From assembly GCA_027886185.1 (NCBI GenBank), contig WOAB01000142.1, positions 2,418,001-2,482,000 of the forward strand: DNA of 64,000 nucleotides, read 5' to 3'. Positions 33,369-45,094 of the stretch are shown piece by piece. The notes beneath the pieces are model-generated. The model was not told the origin of the DNA and did no database searches. It saw only the letters and a program-made list of their open reading frames with translations. The stretch comes from Rheum nobile. Taxonomy: Eukaryota > Streptophyta > Magnoliopsida > Caryophyllales > Polygonaceae. Both the position numbers and the translations under genes were made by a program. Every line of letters begins with the position of its first letter. Within the stretch, counting starts at the first letter, position 1.

Positions 33369-36250
33369 TCATGGAATGGATGACACGGCTTCAGGAATTG
33401 ACCATAGGCCTATGGGAGGAACAAGATGCACATTTTCCTTGTACACTTCTCTCACGCACTCGTTCTTGAACATGGGATGGACGAGATCAGTGAGTCGCAC
33501 TCCCCTATCACTTGCAACCGCTATGGCATGAGCACAAGGAACTTTATCAATCTGGAACATGTTACAATCACATGTACGAGCATTAAGGTTCACCGAGTAT
33601 CTACAAGTTCCTACCATGACCTCCGCTTCAAACTGGCTTAGTCTTCGAACACTCATCTTTGCTGCCCTTCTGTAGTTCACCTCTACCAGCGTGTACACAG
33701 AGGGTGACAAGTATTGGTCCCAGTTTGAGGCCGCTTCCCTTCTTTGACAAAACCATTTAGAAATGGTCTCAACAATCGCATCAAACAGAGCAAGAATAGG
33801 CCACTGACGCTGTGTTTTCCACAAGCCATTAAGACACTCGGCGTTGTTGCTTGTCATGATGTTAAACCTGTTCCCATGAAAATGCGCTCTCGCCCAGTTT
33901 TCAACTCCAGCTTCTTTTAGATATTGACCAATCTTTGGAGATGCAGATGTTATTTGAGCAAACTGATGATTGAACTCACCTACTGTGTAAGCATGAGCAG
34001 CTTTTTTGAATATGCCGAAGAGGTCTTGCTTACCAAACTTCCTCTTGAAGTTTTGGTATATGTGATATATGCAATATCCATGCTTGGCAAAACGATAGCT
34101 ATTTCTCAAACCCTTCCCAATGCTAAGATGACGATCAGACACGAAATACAACTCGGGATGATAAGGAACAACAAGCCTCAATTCACTGAAGAAAAATGAC
34201 CATGCATCATCGTTCTCACTATTAACAACGGCAACAGCAAGTGGATATATTTGGCCATTTCCATCTTGTGCCGTTGCTAAAAGAAGTATCCCCTTGAACT
34301 TGGCTGTGAGGTGAGTGCTATCAACTGATATTACCTACACACGCAGAACTATTTTCTCAGATGTTGCCCTGACAAGATATGTATAAGCTTTGAAACTACG
34401 TTATATAGCCTGAAAAATGATGCATGTTCTGTTTGTCACATATGCAGTCATATAGTAGATTTACCTGACAAAATGACTATATTTCCTGACGTAACAACAT
34501 CACGACTGAATACTTACCTTTTTCAGATGTGGCGCTGCCCTTATCCATGGACCTAAAGTCCAGAAGACGTACTTGAAGCGTTGATCAGCATCTCTGACTA
34601 TTCTCGTGTATGTTCCCGGATTACATTTCTGTAACATGTGCATGTAAGAGTACATTGCCTTGTAGCTATCCACAGCTGTACCATGTGCCATGTCCTGGGC
34701 GAAGACCCGCGCTCGATTGGCTTTGTAGTAGCTTGTCCTTATTCCATGCTGTAACATGAAATCCTGAATTTCTGAAGCAAGTAGGCCTTTACGGCCGTTT
34801 AAAAACCTGAGATGTAACAAAGTGAATCTATAGATGCATTCATATTGGCCTTTGATCACAAAAACTGTTCAAATGCAAGAAAAACATACTTGTGAAGTAC
34901 TTTATCGGCAATCAGCCGAGAAGTTGCTCCTTTGTGATGATTGTGGTTTACTCTCATGCCACAGGTATGATCCGCAACATATTGTCGCACCATAAACAAC
35001 GACGTTTTTCGATACAATGATCCACGGCACAAAAAGGTGCATTTATCGTCAATGCACTCAACATCATAATTGGACTTATCGGACCTCTTCACACGCATCT
35101 CATAGAAGTTTTCCATTGCCAGGGAGAAGAGTGCAACTTTGAACTCTTCCTTAGAATTGAAGAGCTGAGCAACCTTCATTGTTGGATATGAGGACTTGTT
35201 TTCACTTGTTTCCTCATCTTCAACTAACATTTTCATCTCCGCTGGATAGTACCTCTTTTCAATCTCTCTAAGCATGTCTTCATCAACATCAATCTCTTCT
35301 TCTTTATCCGCCTCTATTTGCTCCCCGTTCTGTGTTCCCTCAATGCCATTTATTTCTTCCCACACATCATCTAGACCAACAGTATTCACATCATCACCTG
35401 AAGCATACCCTAACCCATCCCCACCATCAACACGATCATCATCACCTGATTGATAATTGCCCCCGTAGTCAAAGCCATCTTCTATTTCATCCTCCAAATA
35501 ATCTCCACTGTTGGCATAATCAGTCATTTTCTCCTTTCCTTTGTTTCTTGATGTAGCAGCTTCAATGTCCTCATCATTGCTACTCAATGATATAATGTCT
35601 TCCAGTATCATGGGACAATTTCTCTTGTCTTTCCCCCCTCACTTCATCCCTTTTTAATCTCCTTAACTCTGCTTTGTTGTCAGCTTCAATAATTTCATCA
35701 ATCGACCTGACATCAGTGTATAGTGCTCTGTCTTTTTGAAAAAACGACCTGAAAAAGTCTCTATTATCTTCGTTCTGAGTTGGTGGTGGAGCTATTGGAG
35801 AAGGAAGAGTACGATGTTCAGCCCTTTCACTTCGAATCTCTTCCTTCTTTCAAAGGTTGGTGTACAACTCAATATTCCACTCTGATGAATTTTCTCCACA
35901 GTTGTTCAAGAACTTGAACGCATCAAGATCGTCGTCATCATTTATAAAGATGGGTGGAAGTTCTGGTTTATTTTCATAAGCGTATTGCACAAACAACTTT
36001 TCTTCATCAAATGGATTCTTCTCAGTCCACTTGTTGCGCAGTGTAGCCAAGTCCATGTCAGGGGAAAGCAACATGGCTTTCACTGTTCTATCACCCTCAT
36101 ACAACCACATTTTCCCTTGTTGTTTCCATTCTCCACCACTGATGAATTTCACATACACTAGTTTCGTACCTACAAATAAAGAAGGTTTTTGAACTTCACG
36201 TATACAGACGGGGAAAAACGATTGTTTTTTAGGAGAGTTTACTCACCCAT
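33369..36250 (-). pseudogene. MuDR-type MULE transposase (PB1-like, MuDR, MULE core, SWIM)
   Basis: The minus-strand gene starts with a 4-nt coding exon ATGG at 36250-36247 (donor GTGAGT) joined to 36169 downwards. This gives a PB1-like N-terminal domain (VYVKFISGGEWKQQG ... ELPPIFINDDDDLDAF). A low-complexity acidic linker and the MuDR DNA-binding region follow (AQLFNSKEEFKVALFSLAM, YDVECIDDKCTFLCRGS, HTCGMRVNHNHHKG), at 35611-34890. Next comes a helical exon (34815-34517). The catalytic MULE exon starts at about 34333, with ISVDSTHLTAKFKG (first Asp), YFVSDRH (second Asp) and NNAECLNGLWK (candidate Glu). The SWIM finger CDCNMFQIDKVPCAHAIA is near the end. It acts in the nucleus by cutting element ends. 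A TGA follows the PB1 domain (ELYTNL*) at about 35850, unless it is spliced out, so activity is doubtful. Confidence 0.85.
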
Positions 36251-38197
36251 TCAAGCTGTAATTGCATGCGTCAGGTGTTAAATAGCAGGTGTGCAATATC
36301 TCACGTGGAATAAGTCCTACAGTCAGGCTGCTTTGAAGCTCTCCAGGAATATTCAAGGATACTTTTCAGGGGAGCTATGCTGGAGGGATTAAAGGTTGAA
36401 GGAGGCCAGTTTTCTTTTGGAGGGAAACTTGCCCGCCAATTTTAATGAGGAGGAATTTAGTCACACTTCAAAGAAGCAGAAAATAGCTAGGTTGATGTGA
36501 TGGGTCTGTCACCGACCGGCGGCTTCAAAGTCATTAAGGAGAGATTAACCCTTTCTTTTATAATTTTTTGAGAAAATATTAGCCAACTTTTATAGATTTT
36601 CTATTTAAAAGAAAAGATAAATTTGACCCTTAAAAATAGCAAAAGTATCACAATCCGTACAAAATTCTGATATTCTTGCAATACTTTTCAAAATCTTGGT
36701 TTTTTGCAAGTTGGCTTTCCAAATCTGGTATATTTGCTAATGCGCCTTAAAATAAATACACTAGAAACAACATATACACTCGACAAAGTTGCACTGAAGT
36801 TGCAATATCTTATTTATGCACTTTAGGTAACAAATCATGCACTAATGTATAAGATATGCACTCTAGTTATTACAAGCATAATTTGTAGCCTATGAGGGAT
36901 TTGAACCCACATCCATGTGTAACAAGACACTGCTCTACCATTTGAGCTAATAGGCTATGACAAAATCAAATATGTTGACATACATCACTTTATAGAAAGT
37001 ATATTCAAACATGAATAGAAGCATTTAATGATGGACTTTTTATACGTTTAGTGATGCACTTTCGTTAATAAGATGTGCACTATTAGGCACTTAGTATGCA
37101 TGTTTACTAATAAGACATGTACTTTTCTTATAACCTGACTTATTCCTTTTGAATGTCAAAGACACACATCAAGGCATGTACTTCTTTCATTTAGTAATGC
37201 GCTTTTATACATTTGGTGATGCACTTTTACTAATAAGACATTAACTATTAGACACTTAGCTATGCACTTTTTTCTATTGAACGACATATGCACTTTGACT
37301 AACAAAAATATGCACTAAAGATACTTAGTTATGCACATTTACTAACAATATATGCACTTTTACTAACAAGAATTTGATAGCAAGCAAAAAAACTAAAAGA
37401 CGAGTATGACAAATAACTGGACGCAATCATCATCTTCTTCATAACCTCAAAATTGACGAAATCCCTCTTTATTTGATGTTTTGTACATATTACTTGAAAT
37501 TTGTAAGAGAAATTTGCTTTTGATTCCTCCTGTTAAATTTATACAACCTCAAAGTATCTCAAACTTTCAAACATTGACAAACACTGAAGGGAATTTGTGC
37601 ACAAAAATCACAACATCTATCAACAAAAGTTCTTCACAATCCTAAAATTGGTAAAGAATTGGAAAGTTACTTGTTCAAGTACTCCTAATTCTCCATTAAT
37701 CTATTATAAATTAAAATTAAGTGCTTGAAGAAGGTGTTTACCACGTCTTTGAATTGATTTCCCTTTCGCATGCTTGCTTTCCTTCGCCATTGCAACAAGA
37801 ACTTCAAATCAAAGAGGAGCGAAAAACTATAGTACACGAACGGAAATGATTACGAATCGAGATGTTTTGTTTTGAGGAGTAGTGTGATTCGAGATCGAAT
37901 TTGCGAACGAGATCGTCTCTGAGAATGAGAGATTAGGGTTTGGGCGTCGCCTGAGAGGAAAAGATGTTGAGGAATAGTGGAAGAATGATAGCGTCTTTAT
38001 TTTTTGTTTTTGTATCAGTTGCAGGGCAATGGAAAGTTGATAAAATCACAAGATTTGCCACCGTTTCACTTATTGCAGCATAGAGAAGCTTGTTTTGTAA
38101 CTTTTTGATCTTTCAATCATGGCCATCCATTTAGATGATCTAAGGGCTAGGAAAATTCCTTATTTTACACCTTAGGAGTAGTATGTACTTGAAGAAG
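36251..38197. other. MULE right subterminal region: 'atgcactt' repeats and a possible captured exon
   Basis: 36780-37380 has many diverged copies of 'tatgcacttttactaacaaga'. A minus-strand 28-codon frame at 37790-37704 (MAKESKHAKGKSIQRRGKHL) has an internal donor (RG|GTAAAC) and 5'-UTR-like DNA upstream, so it may be the first exon of a captured gene. The tRNA-like sequence at 36888-36955 is listed separately. Confidence 0.4.
36888..36955 (-). tRNA. tRNA-like sequence (degenerate; pseudogene or SINE head)
   Basis: The minus strand gives 68 nt with a 6-bp acceptor stem (GCCTAT/ATAGGC), a D-arm AGCTC...GAGC, and a T-arm with loop TTCAAAT and one stem mismatch. The A box (TAGCTCAAATGGTAGAGC) and B box (GGTTCAAATCC) are well kept. 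The anticodon arm is faulty: a 4-bp GTGT/ACAC stem with a 6-nt loop CTTGTT, so the anticodon cannot be read reliably. It sits inside the MULE right subterminal region. A tRNA pseudogene or SINE head is more likely than a working tRNA. Confidence 0.55.
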
Positions 38198-38718
38198 TGG
38201 GATCAGGTGAGAAGTGGTCTTAGGGTGCAAAATACGAAGTGATCTCGACCGTTGATTTTTTCTTCGGTCAACAAATTTTTATTTTTATTTTTGTTTTCGT
38301 CCCCTGATCATTCTGGAATAGCCTATATAGAAGGTTCACAAATAAGCACTAAATATTTATTTATTTGTACATTCACGTTCACAAATAAGCACTAAATGTT
38401 CAAAGACATGTGTTTGAACATGAGCATGTTATATGTGAACTTTACGGCACATAAAATGAACATGTAATACTTATATGTGAACGCCAATAATTGTTTATTC
38501 CAGAACGATCAGAGACAAAAAATAAAATAAAAATAAATAAATTATTGACCGAAAAAAATAAAAATAAAATAAATTTAAAGTTTGCCGTATTTACGGTTAT
38601 ACCACTGCGTTACTATTCACTATTTTTCCCTTTTAATCTCAGTCCTCTATTCTCTTAATCCTAAGGCTCATAATGGTTTTTACTTCTTACTTTAAGATGC
38701 AAATGTATGAAAACTCAT
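38198..38718 (-). repeat. Right terminal inverted repeat of the Ulp1-MULE
   Basis: This is the inverted partner of 20717-21206. The inner edge is tgggatcaggtgagaagtgg (from 38198) and the outer end is near gtatgaaaactcat (38705-38718). The last 15 bp are diverged, so the exact terminus is uncertain by about 10-40 bp. Confidence 0.85.
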
Positions 38719-39528
38719 ATTTGTACATTTGTACATTTGTACTTGAACGCTACTCATTATAATATGTATATATGTGTGAAGTCCTAGTTTTAAGTTGGTC
38801 TCGTATGCTAATATATAGCACATGGGTAATAAATGGAGCTCGCCTTTCATTGATTTTGCCTCTGGCTCTTCTGCCCGTTCTATTTGCTTCCTAAAAAATA
38901 TGTTGAACAATCGGCGGTGTTATACTACACGTTAAGCATAATGCAAACCATTCTAAATTGGATGAATCTCTAATAAAAAGAAAAGGAATTAATCTTGGAC
39001 TAGATCATCAATAAGGATAGGGACAAAACAGTCTAGATTTTAGATGTTTTCTACTCACAAGGCCTGAATTTTAGACCTCACATTAAGAAAGGAGAATCTC
39101 TTTAGCAACTCAATTCACCCTAGACGGGTTAAGTTGAACCATTAGTGCTTCTGAAAAGATTATTAAGCATATCTCTTCCTTTCCCATGCTTTATCTTTTG
39201 ATTTTTTTTTTTTTGTCAAAATCTTTTGATGTTGTATCAATTAACATTCTCATTCAAACCATGAGGATGACAATAATTCTCTCCTTTAAGAGTCTTTGGG
39301 TTAGCCAACCATCGTTCATTGCGTCCACTCTTTAGGTTTATAATGATTTATGACTATGATGGCTATATAGATTCTTACCTTTAGGTAATTTATCTTTGTT
39401 TAGATTCCGAACTCATTTTACATAATCATACTTCCAAAGAAATACGGAGATTCTGAAAGGATGGGCAACCAGGAAATGAGATAGATCAGCAGAATACCTG
39501 TAGAAATCAGACACATCAATATGCAACT
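38719..39528. other. Host flank between the MULE and the Tat-like element
   Basis: No gene is seen. The last five bases (39524-39528, caact) are the target-site sequence at the 3' end of the minus-strand Tat-like element. By the inversion model, this side was originally joined to the sequence now at 58072, the p23 3' flank. Confidence 0.5.
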
Positions 39529-40276
39529 TGTTGAAATTCGTTTCAACCCTTCGTGAAGAATTTGGAGGTCAACACACCCCCAACCTGGATGTACTTGTTA
39601 TTTGTTTGATTCTGGGGAGATTCCTCGGCCACCTCTTCCTTTTTCCGACCTTCGCGCGAAACTGGACTTGAGCTGTTGTGGAATTTGACCTCCTCCTCCA
39701 GCCGATTCTTGGAAAGTGCTGCTTCGTTGCTAGGAATACTAGAGAATCCTTATGGTTTGTCTCGAGCTTCAACTCCTCTCTTCCTTGACTGGCTCCTGGA
39801 TCCACCGCGAAAACCCCTCCTCCCTATCTGGACTTCTCTGCTGACCTGTAAATCCCGGAGAGAGCTTCTCCGGGAGAACACCCTCCGACGCCCAAGTCAG
39901 TGACGAAATCAATGGTTTTCAATCAACAGAAGAGGGGGGATGAAAAAGGAAGAGAATTATGGAAAGTCAACCCAGTAGTTTCGAGCCTCAGAATATCCCA
40001 GAATTCCCAAAAACCCAGAATAACAATGAAGCTTTTGACCTCTCTCTTTCTTGCCCGGAATTGCCACCCACCCTGCTCAAAGATCTCAAGGGCATTTATA
40101 GGAATCAGCATCCACTCTCAGACTGCCAAGTGTCGACTGCGGATTGAAAGAGATTTCTCAACTGGTATTGAAACTTCTCTTTCTATGACACACTCTCTCT
40201 CCATAACAGAATTCTGGTGACCTTGGTACTCTACGCGTAGGTGTTCTCTCGCGAGGAGGGGAATCTGCCTCCCACA
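39529..40276 (-). repeat. 3' LTR of copy 1 (748 bp)
   Basis: It begins TGTGGGAGG and ends TTCAACA on the minus strand, and matches the LTRs at 52987-53724 and 58073-58827 at roughly 97%. The polypurine-like tract gcttgggggctggt lies immediately upstream (40277-40290). In element orientation it is followed by AGTTG. Confidence 0.9.
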
Positions 40277-40539
40277 ACCAGCCCCCAAGCTTTTCGCGAA
40301 GAGTGAGCGAAAGCTTGGTTCTGTGGGTGGGATTTTATCAGAATTGTCTTCGCGTACATTTCCTTGTCTTTGGATGTTTGGTGGTGGCTCCTGGTCCCCT
40401 CGTCCCGCCTTTTCTATTCATGGGTTTGAATTTCGAATTTTCAGTGGAGACCTCTCTTGTCGCCACATGCCTCACCTGGGGTGTTTCCACGTGGCTTTTT
40501 CGAGTGCCCTTTCAACTGTCGTGCCTTTTCGCAAACCTT

Positions 40540-40545
40540 TATAAA
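40540..40545 (+). promoter_or_regulatory. TATA box for the antisense gene inside copy 1
   Basis: TATAAA lies in 'cctttataaacc' on the plus strand, 264 bp inside the 3' LTR border and opposite to gag-pol. A 5'-UTR exon ending at 40668 (AG|GTAATT) and an acceptor at 41046 (TTGCCAG) fit transcription from here. Confidence 0.6.
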
Positions 40546-41077
40546 CCATCGTTTTCCAGTGTTCTTCTCACTTCGCTCAACCATCTATCGAATTGCTTTT
40601 CCATTTGAGGCTCCCAGTGGCCAACTCTTGTCAATCTCGGATTTCAGGCGGTTTCTACGCTTCGTCAGGTAATTCTCTTTTCCTTCTTCTTCGTTCGTGC
40701 TTTCTTTCTTGCTTCTCCCCTTTCGGCCCGGGACTAACGAGGGGGGTATGGAGATTGTACTTATTTTGGGGGCAAAGGTCTCTCTTTTCCGATCGCCGAG
40801 ACCCAGATCCGACCTCATCCTCTCTCCGCCGGTGGACCCGCGATTCTGAGGTACTTTCTGAGATTTCCTTTTTCTGGATTTTTAGGATGTAGCCTTTCAT
40901 TTCTCTTTACTGGCTTTTCTAGGGTTTCTTTTCGGGGTAGGCTTCGTTCCCTTTCTCCATCGTTCTTCAGACGGTTTCTGGTTTTTCTTTCCGGGCGTGG
41001 TTCCTTTGACTGAAACTGACATCTTCCTTCTTTCTTTTCTTGCCAGGCTTGGGTCGGAATTTTCACCAAAAGGGGCG

Positions 41078-44000
41078 ATGAATCATAAACACCAGGTCTT
41101 TTCATCCAGCGAAAAAAGCCAATATTCTTCGTCGGGGGGTCCTCTGAGGCGACGGAGTTTGTTACTCCAGAAAAGTACTCGAAGAGACGCCTAGTTCTTC
41201 CCGAGGCTCGCTATAAAGCTAAACATGACCGCGCTCCGAGATACGATGCGGGGAGTCTCCACGAAGAAGGACTTCGCGAGGAGACGTCCCCTTCGTCTTC
41301 TGGTGGAAGTGAGCCCCATACTAACACCGCCCCTACCTCTTCGCCTACGTCGTCGGGAAGAGGCAAACTCCGGATTTTAAGGAGGCGCGTGAGTCGGCTA
41401 CCAGTTTCGGACAGTTCTTTCTTCCGGAAGGATGACGGTGATGAAACCGTGTTGGATTTCGAGCATTTGGTGAGCATTGTACAAGCATACCCATTTCCCG
41501 CCGGGTCTATTTTGGCTCTTCCAGAGGAGGGTTCGCGATCCCTTCACCACTTTCCGAATTTTATGGCGGTGTCTTTGCCGACGTTGTTCGTTGGGTTCCG
41601 TGTGCCTATTCACCCTCTCTTCAAGGAGGTTTTAAATGCTCAAGGCACTAGCCCCATTCAATTGCATCCTAATTCTTGGAGGAATTTCTGCTGTCTTTTC
41701 CTCCATTGCCGCGAGCTGGGTGTCGAGCCCTCCCTCGAGGTTGTAAGGAATTTGATCTCTACGCGGGACATTACTAACGGATATTGGTCCTGGAAGGTCG
41801 AGTATGCACATCGGGTTATCAAGCCCATGAATCTGGGCACATGGAGGACCGAGTGGTTTCTGCTTAGAATTCCTGGCTCGTTTGGGGTTAACATTAGTCC
41901 TGGGAGAGCTCTTCATTTCTCGTGTCTCGCTTCTGGTCTTGCTAAGAAGAGACAATAGGGAGAGAAGAAGGCTTTGATTGCAAAGTTTGATCGTACCTCG
42001 AGTTATGAGTATGGTCAATTGATGACGGTGGAAAAACTCGAAGAGCTGGGTTTGAGTTCTTTTCACCCTTGCAGGGGTGAGCTGACTAGTTAATTTTTTA
42101 GGTCTTCAGCTTCCGCGGGCTGGGTTCCATAATGCTCGTGGAGACACGTGTTGCTAGGAAACGGAACTCTGGAACTTCGGTTCCCCTGAGAGTTCCTTTC
42201 CTCAGTTTCTCTACTTTTGAAGATGACAAATATTTTGATACTAATGTTTTATCTCAAAGATGTGTTTAGAGGAACCACAGGACAGTTGTTGGAACCATGG
42301 AAGCCAAACAAGATAAAGAAACCAAACAAGCAAGCCAAAGGAACCCAGGTGTGCCCAGAAATGCAACACGTGACTTTGCGTTTCCCGAGAAATCTAGGAA
42401 CACCAAACCTCGGACAAAAGGAGGTGAAAGCGACTTGAGAGAAGCTTCCAAAAGCCTGCCACCATCCAAGAGCAAGACTCCAAGATGCCTAGAACAATGA
42501 ACCTCAGAAAAAGGCACTGAAAGCGATAACTCATAGAGATGTCGTTGTCCAGAAGACAGTTCCCAAATGCCAGATTGTTGAACCTCGGAAGAAGGAAGCT
42601 GGAGAATGACTTGGCTGAAGAGGTTGACTAACCTAGAAGGATTCTGAGCTGCCTAGGTTGTTTGCACATGCCAAGAACAACGTGGACCAAGGAGAACCAC
42701 TTATCCTAGGGCAAGCTCAATCTGTGGGAACCGAGAGAAGATTAAGCTGCGAAGAATCCTCTATAAAAGGAAGACTAACTCAAGGGTTATCTTCAAGCAT
42801 TCACAATAGAATCACACTCCATAGCAAACATCAAAGTGTGAAGCTTCAAACAAGATCATCAAAGCAAACCGAGATCAAGAGGAACCAGTCAAGGAATAGA
42901 AGAGCTGAGTGCTAAGTTCCTGTGACTGTAAGTGATAGTTCCTAGATGCGAAGGTCTATTTCTTGGATTGATTATTGATTGTGTTAAGTTATCTAGGATT
43001 GCCTAACTGTGTGTAAGGCAAAGAAACTGTGTGTTTGTTCCTAGGATAAGTTGTAACCAAAAGAGATAAGAAATCAAGAAGTAGACCTTGAAATCCTTTC
43101 GAAAGAAAGGTAGTGATTTTTATCCTGGATTGCTAGTTGACAATCAAAGGTTTCCACTATAAGGAACTTGTCATTTGTTTGATTGTTTATTTCTGCTGCG
43201 AATGAAACTTAGAATCGATATTCTGAGTTCCTTAAGTTATTATCTAACAATCACGATCCTACACGTGCCAATAAGTGTCTTTTTTCTCCCTTTTGACTAG
43301 ACTCTCTTGCTAAAGCCGTTTTCTTCATTCTTTTCAGATTCTTCTTCAACTATGCAATTTGACTACATGGATGGTCTTGAGGATTTGGAGAAGGGACTTG
43401 TTTTGGATGACCCGGGTCACGGTGAAGACCATCAAGGTCCTTCTGCTGCATCGGGCAGGGCAGGGGTTTTTCAGAATTACGCGGAAGAAATCGAGGGCGA
43501 TGTTGGCGATGCGGTGGGCGCTCTATCTCAATGGGGGGGGGGGGGGGGGGGGAACTCCTGTTATTGAGTTAAGGGAAAGCCCCGAGCTTCCTCTGGTTAA
43601 TCTGAAGAAGAAGTACTCTCGTGTCAAGAAGTCGAGGCACCGAGTCAAAGATCAGTCTAGCCCCGCGGGGTCTTCAGCCCACCACTTGGAGACCGTGAGT
43701 GTTCTTTCTTTTTCGTGTAGGCATACATAGGCCATAGCCCTTTACTGACTTTTCCTTTTTTCTTTCACAAGCCATGAAGGGATGTCGTGAAGCTTTGAGT
43801 TCTCTGGGGAAGGCGATATCTCATACTGCTGACACAGATTCATTTCGCGAGCAGGTCTCGCGGGTAACAATGGAGCTGAGCCATATGAAGACAGAGAGGG
43901 ACGCCGCCTTGTCTGAAATCTCGTCGCTGCGGACGGAGGTTGAGGAACTTCGCGGACTCAAAACTTTTCCCGTGAGGTGTTCAGAGTTGGAGGAGAGAGT

Positions 44001-44431
44001 GATGGCATTGACTGAGGACTGCAAGAAGGCCAAAGAGGAAGGAAGACAAGAGGGCATGGATGAGTACGTACCAGGCTTCCGCATGAAGGCCCGACATATG
44101 TACTACGCTGCTGGGGATTTCTTTTATGGCTTAAAGGTTGGCGCTAAGCAAGTGATCGACTACTACAAGCTCCAGCCAATACGCCTTGATCCACACAACT
44201 CCGCGGGGGTGGAATACAAACCAAGAGCTCCTTATAGGATCCCAGCGATAGGGGATGTGAAGGAAGATTATGACGGGGTCTTGGAGGCTTGGGGGCATGA
44301 CAACTTTGAAGGATGGAGATCCCCTTGTGAGGAAGACATCTTCTCCTGCTGCCACGTCCATCGGGGTCAAGCGCTCGCGAGAGGATTCCCCACGTGGAGA
44401 TGTTTCAAGTGTCGTTGTGTCTCGCCCTTAG
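41078..44431 (+). pseudogene. Antisense gene of the Tat-like element: putative gypsy-type transposon protein (Transposase_28-like)
   Basis: It lies opposite to gag-pol, between pol and the 3' LTR. The start is near 41078 (MNHKHQVFSSSEKS), with a frame change in the GGGGGG run at about 41135. The conserved part at 41389-41958 has FEHLVSIVQAYPFP, GFRVPIHPLFKEVL and PIQLHPNSWRNFCCLFLHCRELG, the pattern of the plant 'putative gypsy type transposon' domain. A TAG follows GLAKKRQ, and the frame then continues to 42076 (donor GTGAGC). The intron holds a solo LTR. Exon 3 starts at 43338 (DSSSTMQFDYMDG), is broken by a G20 tract at 43533-43552, and ends at 43694. Exon 4 (about 43772-44431) is a coiled coil (VTMELSHMKTERDAALSEI) with a basic tail (KRSRED) after another frame change. 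Antisense frames of this type are known in Tat-clade elements, but their function is not established. Confidence 0.75.
42151..43260 (+). mobile_element. Solo LTR A (1110 bp) nested in the antisense-gene intron
   Basis: It is flanked by the perfect direct repeat ACACGTG (42144-42150 and 43261-43267). The termini are inverted (TGCTAGGA ... TCCT). It has a TATA box TATAAAA at 42762-42768 and a short frame MFAHAKNNVDQGEPLILGQ without known domain. It matches the inverted copy at 46398-47525. There is no internal retroelement sequence, so it arose by LTR-LTR recombination. It sits in a probable intron (42077-43337) of the antisense gene. Confidence 0.85.
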
Positions 44432-45004
44432 CTTATCTTTTTAGTCTTTCCTCTGCGTTGCTTTGTATTGTTTTTAGGTTGCTTCTCTACATTTTGCTAC
44501 ACTGGTGCTTGGTCGATGTTTTTAAGATACCCTATTCTCTTTTGGGGCTATCTCAGTTTATTCTCGCGAACATTTGCATGACGAATGCTTTGCTTGTACT
44601 AATGCTTGGGGATTTCTTTTGCTCTCGTAGCTTCACGGGCGTTTTACCGACTCTTGTCATTTTTGTTTGATTTTTCTGTTCGCGATTGACTCTTTGTGAT
44701 TTGGTTTTAAATGTGGCTTAGATTTTGTTGGTGGCCTCGGTAATTGTTTCTTCCGAGCCTTTTCTTCTCTCGTTACTTCTTGCTTTAATGATACTTAGTC
44801 ATTTCAGTCTAATCACGGCGCGGTTCTTGATGGTTCTCTTTTATCAGAGGGGGGAGGGAAAGAGAGAGAAAGAAGGGGGGTAGTCTTCAGAGGCAGTTAT
44901 TGCCTTGAGTGGTTTCTTTCTTGAGAGGAGAGAGAGAAGTAGTCAAACGGTTTTTCTTTTTTGGGGGGGGTAGTAGCTGCCTTTTAAAACTGTTTTTGTT
45001 CTTC
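44432..45004. other. Spacer between the two antisense genes
   Basis: Pyrimidine-rich 3'-UTR-like sequence is followed by purine-rich ggggagggaaagagagag and ggggggg runs at 44850-44980. No gene is seen. Confidence 0.5.
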
Positions 45005-45012
45005 TATAAATA
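45005..45012 (+). promoter_or_regulatory. TATA box of the second antisense gene
   Basis: TATAAATA lies 83 bp upstream of the ATG at 45095, a normal plant spacing. The 5' leader is CT-rich. Confidence 0.65.
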
Positions 45013-45094
45013 CCCTGCCTCCCCTACTCTTCTTCTTTCATCTTCTTTGCTTTGTTTTTCTTTGTGTTCCCTCCTCTTACGACTTTTGACAACC

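Larger units (their letters stand above)
20717..38718. mobile_element. ~18-kb Mutator-like element with long TIRs, carrying transposase and Ulp1 protease genes
   Basis: Terminal inverted repeats of about 490 bp (20717-21206) and 520 bp (38198-38718) bound the element. Inside are a MuDR-type transposase (minus, right half) and a DUF1985/Ulp1-like protease gene (plus, left half). There are also at least two small spliced frames and several internal repeat families. Ulp1-type peptidase genes are known cargo of plant MULEs, so the composition is expected, but the completeness and size are notable. Both large genes carry in-frame stops, so this copy is unlikely to be autonomous. The 9-bp target-site duplication could not be identified. 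Confidence 0.85.

Noticed and set aside
20700..38770. A 9-bp target-site duplication for the Ulp1-MULE
   Set aside because: Several boundary choices were tried at both ends and no convincing direct repeat was found. The outer 15 bp of the TIRs are diverged.
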